Below, one piece after another: positions 24,062-34,890 of a DNA stretch of 64,000 bases. The notes beneath the pieces were generated by a model. The model was not told the DNA's origin and ran no database searches. It worked only from the letters and a program-made list of their open reading frames with translations. The number at the start of each line of letters is the position of its first letter. Within the stretch, counting starts at the first letter, position 1. The DNA is taken from the NCBI GenBank assembly GCA_013176395.1, contig JABMLP010000006.1, positions 1,847,891-1,911,890 on the forward strand, read 5' to 3'. Position numbers and translations under genes: made by a program. This DNA is from Venturia oleaginea. Taxonomy: Eukaryota; Ascomycota; Dothideomycetes; Venturiales; Venturiaceae.

Positions 24062-25285
24062 TGAGAGTTGATGTCCTGGAGGGAATTGTAGGTATACGTA
24101 AACATAAGTGATACAATACATTGACGACGGATGCCGACTTTACGCCGTTATGGTGCGCCGGGACCAAGATTAGTCCCTTCGGGTCGGCAATACAAAGGGC
24201 ATAGACGATGAAGCTTCCTTGGCATGGACACGAGGAATATCATCTTAATTGTCTATGAGCGTGTCGGACTTTGGGTAAATAGAGATTTATATCTTTCTCG
24301 CTCTCCCTCGGCAACTTTTTTCCACCCACGACTTCAATGCTACTGGTTTAGAACTTGACCAGGCCATGGGAACTGGCGATGGCCATGATGATCCGAGTTT
24401 TTTACCATTAATGTGTATCACGGGTAGATTGGGTATAAGGAGCGTGGAGGACAGGAGGCGAAGAACTTGAACACAATGGAGCCACTGTCGCTGCTACATG
24501 GTCGTGTCAGATGTCGACCGAAGACTTGGGTAGTTCAGAACGTAGCGAGACTCCACGATGGCAGTACTAACGATTCTTTCTATTCGATGAAGGAACTATT
24601 CTTCTTTGAATTACTCCCTCATCGATGTTGTCATCAATCTACTCCTCAGTTCGTCGACTTCGACTTGAAAGCTCTTGTGACAACTCCGTCTCAAGGGACA
24701 TCACCCAGCGTCACTGGTGTTTGTTGTGGTTTCATTGGTCTTCATCGAAGAGAAAGTTTGTGAGTCACATACTACCCTTCCTACTTTACTACTTTGCTGA
24801 TCGCTCAATATGCGGTTGAATTTCGAGAGTTAGTGCTGCCAACACGTCAAGCTTGATCCCCACAGTTGGGCTATGAAAGGATCTTGGACGAGCGATCGTG
24901 GAGATCATAATAATACAAATATTTGATACCATAATGTTCGTGGGCGTGTCTAACCTCTAGAGTATCACTTATTGGCTCAACCATTGTAATAACGTGGACT
25001 ACTCAGACCTGGCAAAAGTCGATGGGTTTGGCTTAGTTGGCCTTCGAAATCCATCGTGAGATATATCGTCATCCACGAGGTTCTGAACAATTTACGATTG
25101 TTTGAGTCTTGGGATTGTTCGGGACACGGATACTTTAGCTTTCATAATCGGACTTGTTTTATGTGGGCGCTGGATATGAAAGTAATAGATCGAAATTCGA
25201 TCTATTAATACAGAGGTAACACCATTGAAGATGGTGCTAACAGGATCCTGCTAGTTGCTAAACGCTAGATAGGTTGCCCGAGACC
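24062..25285. other. Transition from gene arm to transposon island, no gene seen
   Basis: About 1.2 kb with no supportable gene. The longest open frame (24467-24763) has no family features. AT content appears to rise. From here to about 56 kb most sequence can be assigned to mobile elements. Confidence 0.45.
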
Positions 25286-25495
25286 TGTCACGGCTAGTAG
25301 TAACTAATGAAAGGCGTGAGCTGCAATCAGGTATGGACTAAATGTGATAGCGAACTACAGGTAGCTATGTAAATGGAGGCTTGGGGCAAGGCCTACTTAT
25401 AGGTCTTGCTGTGGCCCGTGTACTATGGCGCCTTGTTAGGTGCTTGAACACTGTGGTTGTTCCAGTAGCCTAGCAAGCCGTCACAAGACCTCGAA
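25286..25495 (-). mobile_element. Solo LTR (family A), inverted copy, 5-bp target duplication AGACC
   Basis: The 210-bp unit begins TGTCACGGCTAGTAG and ends AGCAAGCCGTCACA. It is the reverse complement of the units at 29515-29714 and 32943-33142. It has TG..CA ends and a short terminal inverted repeat. It is flanked on both sides by AGACC, a 5-bp target duplication as expected of LTR retrotransposon integrase. No internal region is present, so it is a solo LTR left by recombination. Confidence 0.8.
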
Positions 25496-26106
25496 ATTGT
25501 TACGGGGAACTCGTTTCTCAACACAGTTGATTATGTCAAGACCTTCTTGACACCTGTGTTCTCTTGTTCTGGTCCGCGGGTTTGGGGTAAGGGCAATATC
25601 AGTCTGGAAGTACTTACCTCAAGTACATTCACTTGCTCAGGTTCTTTGGAGGCTCACTAGATCCTAGTCGCCCGATATATCTCCCAATTTAATTGTCGTC
25701 TAACCGATTTGATCCTCAGATCAATCCTGAACGCTTGTCGGTTAGTATGAAGGTTGGGAGTGGGCTTGCTTCGTGTGCATGACTTGTGCTTGATTGTAAC
25801 TAAGTAAAAGGTCGTTACTGTAGTAGGTTGAAGAAGCTCTTATGTGAGAAACATAACATGAGATAACCACGAAGAGAGAAGAAAAAAACAGCACACACAG
25901 CGAGAACTAAATTTTTGGAATTTGCAGAAGTATCATTTAAAGATCATCAAAACACCTCTGTCAGTGGCCGCTCCGGCCTCTAGAGGCTATCGCGCGTCCC
26001 TCAGCGTCGATGAGATACCTCTAGAGTCGCCGTCGCGGCCACGGCAGAGCAAGCAGACGAATACATGAGCAAGCTACACGAACGATGCGTCCACCAAAGA
26101 CAACAG
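25496..26106. other. Intergenic with possible edge of repeat, no gene seen
   Basis: From about 25960 the sequence is GC-rich (cagtggccgctccggcctctagagg...) and leads without a break into the dispersed repeat at 26107. It may be the 5' part of that element which is not visible in the left copy. No coding sequence is supported. Confidence 0.35.
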
Positions 26107-27135
26107 CAACCATCTAGTCACTATCTCCTGGCTAGTCCATCACCCCAGATGACACTGCAACTCTCCGAGTCGACGAGTCACCGCTAGAACGGCAATACCA
26201 TCAACACAACTCACACCAGACGCCCGGTGTGCAACAATCGGCACCACACACCACTGCAATGACTAGACAACCTCTCCCAACGTCTTGGCAAACCGTCCTG
26301 CTACAAGCTGTTGCCCAGAGCCTTGAGCCTCTCCCCAAACTGTTGCCTCCCCGTTATGGCATTGGCAAGAGTAGGTGCGCGACACAGTAAGCAGTAAGGA
26401 TGTATAGAAGGAGCTTATTGACGGCAAATCACCTCCCTACAAGCCAGCAGACGTAGCCTTGAGCCTCTCCCCAGACTGTTGCGTCCCAGTTATGGCATTG
26501 GCAAGAGTAGGAGCGCGATATAGCAAGTAGGGAGAGCGACTAGCAGCAGGTAGGCTCCGACTATAAGACGGCAGGTCTATAGCACGATCGGCGCCATACA
26601 ATACGGCAGCTACCAGACAGCCTCGTCTACGGGCATACCCGGAGTATCACACCCAAGCAGCGAAATCACGACTACGATGGTTACTATTGTCTCCAGCATC
26701 ACACAACCAAATACACTGCCGCATAGGAATCTGGTGTAAGGCAACTTTCACAAGCAGAAACATACTTAGGGAACCCATTGGCCTTGGGAGATAAGGCGAA
26801 ACAGATAGACAAAGCTGAGCATTAGAGGGAGACTGTAGGTAGAAGGATAGCGAAACACGAGGCATTGCCTCTTGAGTCTACATAGCACAGATATACTAGC
26901 AGAGTAACCAGTATCTACAAGAGCCAGCGGGCATTTGGAGATACTGGTTAAGGGAAAAGAGGGAGGACGGAGGGGACAACTGGTCTTGTTTCAGTGAACG
27001 GGGCGAAGTGGGGCGCGGTGGATTATATAATCTATCACGTGTCGGCTGTCTGATGAAGTCCTCCTAACCGGACATAGCTGCGTGATTAAGCGGCTGCAAC
27101 CGAGTAGGATAAAATCAATCAATCAATCAATCAAT
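26107..27135. repeat. Non-coding dispersed repeat, right copy, one 352-bp unit
   Basis: Near-identical to 1-1376 but with one instead of two 352-bp units, and with a longer (AATC)n tract at its end (27113-27142). Scattered single-base differences suggest the two copies are not brand new. The right copy abuts the pogo element that starts at 27163. Confidence 0.8.
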
Positions 27136-27162
27136 CAATCAAGGATTCTATTAGGAACTTTA

Positions 27163-29004
27163 TTATAACGTATTCCACCACCGAGCCAGCCACTTTTCCT
27201 TGGCACAGCCCTTATCCTCTTCAACACGCAATGTTTCAACAACGCAACGCGATAGCCGTTCAAGAAGAAGGCAGAATTGATCTCGCTCTTCAGGCCTATA
27301 CCTATGGCCAATTTCAAAGCCTACGGCGCGCTGCTGCAGCCTTCAACATCAAACACCAAAGGCTCTCTGATCGGCTCTGCGGAATTACCTCTCGATCTCA
27401 AACTCGCCCAAACTCCCATAAGCTCACTGCAACAGAAGAGCAAACGCTTGTCCAATATATCCTCGACCTCGATTTGCGAGGATTTGCGCCCCGGCTGTGT
27501 GAGGTGGCAGATATGGCGGATAAACTGCTGGGTGTACGCGGTGGAGAGCCAGTTGGGAAAAACTGGGCTGAGAGGTTCGTAACGCGCTCAGATGAGCTCA
27601 AGATGGCCTTCAACCGAGCCAAGGATAGGCAGAGGATACTACAGGAAGATCCAGAGATTATCGGCGCGTGGTTCAAGCTCGTTGCAGACATTAAAGCAAA
27701 GTACGGCGTCCACGATGAGGATACGCACAACTTTGACGAGATTGGCTTCCAGATGGGCGTTATTGGGTCAATGAAGGTCGTCACAGCTTCTGAAAGACGT
27801 ACACGGCCTAATTTGATCCAGCCAGGCAATCGTGAGTGGGTTACAGTTATCCAGAGTATCTGCGCCGCTGGGTATGCGACCCCGCCCTTCATCATCTACA
27901 AAGGACGTGTTCACATCTCTGCGTGGTATGAGGAGGTAGATATACCACGGAATTGGAAGCTCTCGGTCTCTGAGAACGGCTGGACAAACAATGCGCTTGG
28001 TCTTAAGTGGTTGAAGCACTTTGACGCGCATACAAAGGCGCGTCAAGTAGGGGGGTATAGGCTGCTCATCTTGGACGGCCATGAGAGCCATCTCAACCAG
28101 GATTTCAAGGACTACTGCCTCGAACATAAGATCCTAACGCTCTGTATTCCACCTCATTCATCGCATATCCTCCAGCCGCTTGATGTGGTCTGCTTCTCGC
28201 CGTTGAAGTGCAAGTACTCTCAACGAGTTCGAGACTTGGCACGCCGACGCGTCTACCATATCAACAAAGAAGGCTTCCTCCCGGCCTTCAAAGACGCGTT
28301 TTTCGACGTGCTTACAGAAGAGAACTGTCGAAAGGCTTTTGAGATGGCAGGGCTAGTCCCTATTAACGCGGAGATGGTATTGGATCGCCTTGAAGTACGG
28401 CTACGTACCCCACCAGCACCCCCACCGCAGGAGACGCCGTGGCAGTCGAAGACTCCAAGCAATACCCTTGAATTTGGATCTCAATCAAAGCTTGTACGCG
28501 AATCTTTCACTCGGTCATCAGTTAGTGCGCAGACTGGCTTCTCTCAGCTTGTCAAGGGCGCTGAATTGATGCTGCACCCGAACGCTCTACTTATTGCACG
28601 AAACCACGAGCTTGAAGAGCAATTGACAGTAATGACGAAGCGAAAATCGCGCAAAAGGAAGTGGATCCAGCAAGGTGGTACTATAGAGTATGGGACTGCA
28701 GCAGCGCGGGTAGCTGCTGAGGCGTCTGTAGCGCCTCAGGGATCAAAGAATACTCGTAGTAGTGGTGATCAAGAAACAGCCCGACCAACTCAAAGGCGCT
28801 GTGGGAACTGCGGCGCGACTGGGCACAATGCGCGAAGGTGTAAAAAGGATATTGAGATATCTTCTGAATCAGATAGCAGCACGACAGACTTGGAATCTAT
28901 TGTTGATAGCGATAAAATTGAAGAGGCGTAATATGAGTTGGTCGTGCCAAGGAAAAGTGGCCGGCTCGGTGGTGTGGCCGGCTCGGTGGTGGAATACGTT
29001 ATAA
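27163..29004 (+). mobile_element. Complete Fot1/pogo-type DNA transposon with about 42-bp TIRs
   Basis: The left terminus 27163-27206 (ttataacgtattccaccacc...ttggcac) and the right terminus 28944-29004 are inverted copies. The right one contains a 17-bp duplication (tggccggctcggtggtg twice, 28958-28991) absent from the left one. Termini lie in TA-containing sequence, as expected for Tc1/mariner-pogo elements, which target TA. One uninterrupted transposase gene lies between them. The element looks potentially autonomous. Confidence 0.8.
27231..28931 (+). CDS. Pogo/Fot1-type DDE transposase with C-terminal zinc knuckle
   Basis: Intact frame of 566 residues, no intron. It cuts and pastes the surrounding element in the nucleus. 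Residues about 10-55 form a pipsqueak-type helix-turn-helix. About 65-130 form a CENP-B-type DNA-binding domain (TEEQTLVQYILDLDLRGFAP). The DDE_1 catalytic domain follows with acidic residues near 168 (NFDEIGF), 282 (LLILDGHESH) and 318 (SHILQPLDV). Near 524-537 a CCHC zinc knuckle reads CGNCGATGHNARRC, preceded by a basic TKRKSRKRK stretch, probably a nuclear signal. A related damaged copy sits at 46852-47625 and a third remnant at the telomere. The intact frame suggests recent insertion or activity. Confidence 0.9.
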   Translation: MFQQRNAIAVQEEGRIDLALQAYTYGQFQSLRRAAAAFNIKHQRLSDRLCGITSRSQTRPNSHKLTATEEQTLVQYILDLDLRGFAPRLCEVADMADKLLGVRGGEPVGKNWAERFVTRSDELKMAFNRAKDRQRILQEDPEIIGAWFKLVADIKAKYGVHDEDTHNFDEIGFQMGVIGSMKVVTASERRTRPNLIQPGNREWVTVIQSICAAGYATPPFIIYKGRVHISAWYEEVDIPRNWKLSVSENGWTNNALGLKWLKHFDAHTKARQVGGYRLLILDGHESHLNQDFKDYCLEHKILTLCIPPHSSHILQPLDVVCFSPLKCKYSQRVRDLARRRVYHINKEGFLPAFKDAFFDVLTEENCRKAFEMAGLVPINAEMVLDRLEVRLRTPPAPPPQETPWQSKTPSNTLEFGSQSKLVRESFTRSSVSAQTGFSQLVKGAELMLHPNALLIARNHELEEQLTVMTKRKSRKRKWIQQGGTIEYGTAAARVAAEASVAPQGSKNTRSSGDQETARPTQRRCGNCGATGHNARRCKKDIEISSESDSSTTDLESIVDSDKIEEA

Positions 29005-29440
29005 CGTACTATAATTCTGTAATTATAAACTAAAGACCACGCGTAAAGATTTTAAAACCTTTAGCTATTGTCTTATTACATACAATGCCATTACTGTTCT
29101 ATCTTCAAACCTACTACTCTTGATAGTTATCTCCCCCTCTTCTCAGCTAACCAACACGGATACGACTTGTTAATATACGAATGGATCGATCCAAACCACG
29201 GATAATGGACTGGAGATGCAGATATCTTGCAATCTAGGAATTAAAAAGGAAAGCTACTGTCCGCACAACTCAAAATCCTGTCTATGGCACGCGGCAAGTC
29301 TAAGTGATTGCATGAATCTATGTTCCAAAGCGTACCCGTTATGTACTGCCGTGTCGTATAACCCACGCATGCGAGCTGGATTTTCAAGTTCCTACCCTAC
29401 GAACGAAGTATCCGGAGATCTAATCCTTTGCGGCTTCAGT
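29005..29440 (+). pseudogene. Small cysteine-rich reading frame cut by a solo LTR (unknown)
   Basis: An open frame from ATG 29216 encodes about 75 residues with eight cysteines (for example SYCPHNSKSCLWHAAS and CMNLCSKAYPLCTAVSYNP) before the LTR inserted at 29441. The reading continues artificially into the LTR. Removing the LTR plus one target duplication would add only seven codons before a stop (29739 region). The spacing is vaguely PAN/Apple-like, but no family is assigned. It could be the tail of a larger lost gene. The first 200 bp (29005-29215) hold nothing recognisable. Confidence 0.35.
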
Positions 29441-29714
29441 TGTGACGGCTTGCTAGGCTACTGGAACAACCACAGTATTCAAGCACCTAACAAGGCGCCA
29501 CAGTACACGAGCCATGTGACGGCTTGCTAGGCTACTGGAACAACCACAGTGTCCAAGCACCTAACAAGGCGCCACAGTACACGGGCCACAGCAAGACCTT
29601 TAAGTAGGCCTTGCCCCCAGCCCCCATTTACATAGCTACCTGTAGTTCACTATCACATTTAGTCCATACCTGATTGCTGCTCACGCCTTTCATTAGTTAC
29701 TACTAGCCGTGACA
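29441..29714 (+). mobile_element. Solo LTR (family A) with 74-bp tandem duplication, target duplication TCAGT
   Basis: A full 200-bp LTR (29515-29714; TGTGACGGCTTGC ... CTAGCCGTGACA) is preceded by a 74-bp copy of its own first part (29441-29514). The compound unit, not the 200-bp unit alone, is flanked by TCAGT on both sides. So the duplication arose within the LTR after or during insertion rather than as two insertions. Confidence 0.78.
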
Positions 29715-31520
29715 TCAGTTATGCAAGGACGTCAAGGATATGAAGAGTATACGGAGTATGAGCACGAGTACCCGGTGAATCAATACTAGAAGGTGGCGTG
29801 GTGGAAGTAGGTGGAGGAGAGATTAGCGAACTGCGTGATACTTCTCCTCCTTACAAGACTGTATTTAGAGAACTGTCAGCATGGATGTCATACTCCCCGT
29901 TACTGGGATGGCAGTGCTTGATGAAGGCGTGGAGTCGATTTCGGATGAATAACTGTCCGATTACGAGCGCAGAAAAAAGCCTTCAATTTCTCTTCAAATC
30001 GAGTTGTATGTTGGAAGCTACCACAACTGTTTCTCCCACACGACTCTACCACAGGAACCTACCTCTACTCAACCAAAATCCACAATGGCCACCCTTAACC
30101 TCGTTCCCCCGGTCGTATTGTCCGTGGCGTATAGTAGGACATCGAAGTTGACACGCGCTGACAGGCCAGATTTCTACTCTCCTCTGGACACACCACCATC
30201 TTCTAACCACCTATCCCTTCCATCTCCAACCATACGCTGTCGTCTAACCCAACCGTCAGCCTCGACAAGGATACCGACCGTCTTCTCTCCGCAAATGAAA
30301 GCCCAGCACATTCGCGATACATTCGCAGACCAGCATGCTGGATCGGCAGATATTCCAGGTTATCACAGGGCGCTCTCAAATTGGCACAACTCGCATCAAT
30401 CATTACCGCGCGGATATCATCGACTTTGCTCCCAGCGCAAATGACGGCGCAACCAGCATACGCAGTTATATCCTCTCCAAGAATAGTCATTTGGGCAATG
30501 CCTATAGACGGCTTACAAATCAACTTTTGCTCAATCGGGCAAGTTCGCTGGGTATAGAGTGGCTAGGACAGTAGTCTGGGGGACAGAAAGTACAAATGTA
30601 CGGACGCCAGATCCGTGGATGGCCACGATCATGCTCGTGAGATCGCTGTGGTAATCATAAGGACCGATAAGGTTGGTTTCATTCGCATTCCAATGGGCGT
30701 GCTTGGCGATACATATCAATCAGTTTCGACAAGGGAAAGTTGTTGTACGAAATCGTGACACTTCATGGGTCTCCATCTCCGACATCGATGATACGCCACG
30801 AAAGAGGATAGAATAGCGGTGATAATGATCCCGATAACGTCGCTGGTGGAACCTTGACTTTTGCTTTTATGGATGGGAGGTCTGCACCTGGTTCATTTTC
30901 CACCTCGATATACCGTGATGCGATTCATCACCAGCGGCGTCCAGTTCCCAAGTTCGACCAGGAAAAGATGTCTTTCAGATCCTGTGTTTCTCCTCGGCTT
31001 AGCGATCAACCTGCGCTCGGTGTTTGTGGCGGAGCAACTCCAACCTTTTCCTATTCGAGACCTAGTTAGGGACAGAAAAGCAATACCGCGTAACGCAAGC
31101 CCACAAGTTCAAGTCAGTACCCTGACGCATTGAAACAATGGCGACCATGAGAAACGGCGGCTCTAAATCACCGTTGCACGCATGGTCCAATGCTTGATTC
31201 TATATACAGCTATATTTCCACTTTTTAATCCACTCAAAATCCTTTTGCTTCACGGGCCAAGGGACTTGAAGAGTACGAGTGTCGGTCCATGGACAAGCGT
31301 AGATATCCATAAGAGTATTGAAGGCCGCGATCCGTACGCCCAGCTTCTTTCTATCTTCACTTGACTTCCAATGTTATATATCTTTTAACCTATTTCCTAT
31401 CCACCTTGTCCTACCTTCCTTTTCTCCCTTGTTACACCCTTCGCTAATCGCCTTTATTCCGTACTCTGCTCCGTCTCCCTTGACTCACCATCACAGGAAC
31501 AACACCAACTCTCACTCACC
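29715..31520. other. 1.8-kb stretch with unresolved coding traces, upstream of the Crh-like gene
   Basis: Between about 30085 and 30570 overlapping open frames occur on both strands (about 146 codons + and 106 codons -), with no recognisable motif and no convincing intron chain. They may be remains of a decayed gene. From about 31340 to 31520 the sequence is pyrimidine-rich (ttttctcccttgttacac), as expected of a fungal core promoter for the gene starting at 31521. Confidence 0.35.
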
Positions 31521-32714
31521 ATGTACTCTCGCCTGTGGGCGATTGGAGCAGTCCTCTCGAGCGTCCTCTCATCAGCTACCGCTCAGCTTTCAACCAGCTG
31601 TAACCCAACCGTGAATGGTAAGCCTGAACTTTGCAACTCCGTGCGAGGCATGTTACTTACATCCTGAACAGCAACGTGCCCAACAGACGTCGGATTGACT
31701 GACTCCCCCTTCTCCACCGACTTCACCAAAGGAAAAGCTACCAATTGGACCGCTGCCATTGGCACAAACCTTGTGTACGGAGATAATGGCGCTGAATTTA
31801 TCGTTAAGACCAAGACCGATGCGCCCACACTCACGACCAACTTCTATATTTTCTTTGGCTATGTGGAGGTGAAGATGAGGTCCGCAAGTGGCATAGGGGT
31901 CATCAGCTCAGTTGTGCTGGCTTCTGATGATCTGGACGAGATCGACCGGGTAGGCAGATACAAGCGGTGACACGGAAATCAAATTGCAGGACTGACGCAA
32001 ACACAGGAATGGCTAGGCGGAAACAACACTAGTGTTGAAACCAACTATTTCGGAAAAGGTAACACCACCAGCTACGATCGCGCGATCTATTACCCGGTCT
32101 CCAGACCGAATGACGAGATGCACACATACGGCATTAACTGGACTGAGTCTGCTATCACTTGGTCTATCGACGGAACCAAAGTTCGCACTCTCGCATACTC
32201 GGACGCTGTTGGCGGCAAGAACTTCCCACAAACACCTTGCAAGGTCTCCCTCGGTGTCTGGGCTGCCGGAACTAGCTCGCAATCCGAAGGCACAATCACG
32301 TGGGCTGGTGGAATGACCAACTTTGACGATGCGCCGTTCACTATGTATGTTGAGAGCGTCAAGATTGAGAATTACACTCCTGGAATGAACTATGAGTGGT
32401 CTGACCAGACCGGCGATTACAAGAGTATCAAGGTACTTGACACGAATACGGACACCAACTCCACGAGCACAGAAACTGGAACTGGGACGAATAGCGCCGG
32501 TGGATTGAGTAACCCGGATGGTGTTGTTTCCGGTAATTCCTCGGATGTGTCGAATACGGGAACCGGAACCGGAACGAGTGCGAGTGGATCTGCGAGTGCC
32601 AGTGCCTCTGGTTTTGCGCAGGGAACTGGGACGAGCAGTTCTGGCGCTGGTGGCCTGGTTGTTTCTAGTGCGACCATGCTTTTGGGCGTTGCAGTGCTTT
32701 TCGCTTTACTGTAG
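31521..32714 (+). CDS. Crh-like GPI-anchored GH16 chitin-glucan transglycosylase
   Basis: Three exons (31521-31617, 31672-31949, 32007-32714; introns of 54 and 57 bp, the latter with branch CTGAC) encode 360 residues. The signal peptide MYSRLWAIGAVLSSVLSSATA is followed by a cysteine-bearing N-terminus and the GH16 fold. The active-site motif DEIDxEWLGG is interrupted by intron 2 right after the x residue. Conserved downstream blocks include HTYGINWT, ITWSIDG and FPQTPCKVSLGVWAAG. A Ser/Thr/Gly-rich stalk (about 285-335) and a hydrophobic tail ending LFALL form a GPI-anchor signal. Such enzymes link chitin to beta-glucan at the cell wall. Oddity: the residue before the second catalytic Glu is Arg (CGG), where Trp is usual in the family; both catalytic acids remain. 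It is the one clear host gene inside the transposon island. Confidence 0.88.
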
Positions 32715-32942
32715 ATTACTGAATTGGAATACCCGGCTTCTAAGTAGTCGACTGCCCGTTGAGTAGTCGAATTTATTCCATTTATACTTTCTTAATTTTG
32801 AAAACATGTGGTCCGAAGCACTGGAGGTACGTATCTCGATGACATTATTTCGTACATCGTTTACTTTTCGCATCCGCCTACCTTGGCTATAGCTAACTTA
32901 TACCGAGTCAATACAAAGGGATTCCTTTTTAAGGGTACCCCC

Positions 32943-33142
32943 TGTGACGGCTTGCTAGGCTACTGGAACAACCACAGTGTTTAAGCACCTAACAAGGCGC
33001 CACAGTACACGAGCCACAGCAAGACCTGTAAGTAGGCCTTGCCCCCAGCCCCCATTTACATAGCTACCTATAGTTCACTATCACATTTAGTCTATACCTG
33101 ATTGCTGCTCACGCCTTTCATTAGTTACTACTAGCCGTGACA
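32943..33142 (+). mobile_element. Solo LTR (family A), no target duplication seen
   Basis: 200 bp, TGTGACGGCTTGC ... CTAGCCGTGACA, closely matching 29515-29714. The left flank (CCCCC) and right flank (TTGGG) do not match, so no target duplication is visible. One junction is probably rearranged. It lies just downstream of the Crh-like gene and just left of the interstitial telomere tract. Confidence 0.75.
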
Positions 33143-33229
33143 TTGGGTGAGCGTAGGATTTCTTAGGAGATGGATTCTCTATATAACGGACGAGTCTTGA
33201 CTCCCTTCAAGTCACATTGTACTACTCTC

Positions 33230-33244
33230 TAGGGTTAGGGTTAG
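33230..33244 (+). repeat. Short interstitial telomere tract (TAGGGTTAGGGTTAG)
   Basis: Two and a half TTAGGG repeats on the + strand, the same orientation as the terminal telomere. They sit between a solo LTR and a truncated LINE. Confidence 0.7.
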
Positions 33245-33289
33245 CAAAGACTCGCTATCTTTGCGGCTCTATCTACAAGGATAGAGGCT

Positions 33290-34780
33290 AACATCTGGTC
33301 CGGCTAAAGAGACTGAATGGCCTCTGATCCAAGCAGGCGCGGCAGCTATTTGAAGCAACAGTGGCTTCAGTTGTTGACTACGCATCATCAGTCTGGGCGA
33401 CAGCGCTGAACGCCAGGGATAAACGCTTGCTTGAACGACACCAAAGATGGGGGGCACAAGCCATTGTTGGATGTTTCCAAACCACAGCGTTGGACATTGC
33501 GCAGTCTGAGGCATCAATTGGGATCTTCCACCAACGACAGACAGGGAAATGGATAGGCCTGTGGGTCAAGCTAAATACATTACCAGAACGCCACCCGTTG
33601 AGGTTCAGCATCAAGGCAGTAACATCAATCATTCAAGTTTCGCTCGTCACTGGGCCTGTTAGCAGACAGGTTTGCAGGAATCAACATGTCTCAGATTGAG
33701 ACTGTCACACCATTTGCAAAAGCAACATGGCTTGACGGGCCGTGTGTGATTATCGCAGAACGCGATGAAGCTATAAAACCCACCGCAATACAAGTTAGAA
33801 ATGAAGTCCACTGCTACACCGACGGCTCTGGTAGAAATGGCATCCTGGAGACAGGTATGGTGCATATTCTACCAGACGAGAACTGGACCACACTTGAGCA
33901 GTACGCAACAACAGTATTGGTAGCAAACGGCAATATTTACGCGGCAGAGCTGAATGCAACGAGTACTGCTCTAACTAACTGGCAGTGTGGACAATGATTC
34001 CGCTAGAAGGAAAACTCACCATCTTCTCGGACAACCAGAGTGCGCCGAAGAGCATCCGCAAGCCAAGACAGCAGTTAGACCAGCACATTATCAAGGATAT
34101 CTTGTTAGCCACGCAGCGATTACATCAAAAGGGTATCACCGTGGTTCTCCGATGGATCCCGGCACACTCTGGCATCAAGGGAAACGAGGCGGCAGATAGA
34201 ATAGCTAAAAGAAGTACTAAAGCAGGGAGCGCAGTCCCGTCAGAGATACGACTACGCTCAGCACTGATTAGGCAAGCAAAGAAGAGCTGTCAACCAAGCG
34301 ACAAACCACTGCGAGGAGGGAGATTCACTAAATCTATTGATGCTGCCATCCCTGGAAAACACACGCGCACCATCTACAATCAGCTATCCACAACGGAGGC
34401 TCAATTACTAGCTCAATTACTAGCTCAATTACGAACGTCTCACTGTTGGCTGAACAAGTATCTGAACCGAATCGGAGCGGCGGAATCACCATTGTGCGAA
34501 GAATGCGGAGTCGTGGAAAGCGTGCAGCATTTCCTACTCGATTGCAAACGATGGTGCGAGCAACGACGGCTCTTGCGAGAAGCGACCGAGACAAGGAGCG
34601 ACGTCTCCTATCTGTTAGGAGGCCGCTCAACACTTACAAACAGAAGAGGAGAGATGATTGATGGTCCAAAATGGACGCCAGATGTAGCAGCAGTACGAGC
34701 GACAATTGCGTTCGTAGATGCTACCAAACGATTCAGCCGAGAGACGGATTAGTCTCTACCAAAACCAAACCCAAAACCAA
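33290..34780 (+). mobile_element. 5'-truncated Tad-like LINE: end of reverse transcriptase, RNase H, C-terminal zinc motif
   Basis: Coding remnants in three frames: 33361-33699 (post-RT thumb, ASVVDYASSVWATALNAR), 33686-33997 and 33985-34752. The RNase HI domain has its acidic residues in CYTDGSGRNG, YAAELNAT, TIFSDNQSA and GNEAADRIAKRS. It is followed by the LINE cysteine-histidine motif LCEECGVVESVQHFLLDC. Two single-base frameshifts (near 33690 and 33990) break it. The first 3 kb or so of a normal LINE (gag, endonuclease, RT core) are absent, as usual for incomplete reverse transcription. A 12-bp unit (tagctcaattac) is tandemly repeated near 34410. Confidence 0.82.
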
Positions 34781-34890
34781 CTCCGAGCATGTGGACTCAC
34801 TCATCAAGGTAGTGCCCATACAAGCAGCAATCCTAGATCCTAACACATAGATCCTTAGGAATATTGTAGACACCCAAAACACCACTGATA

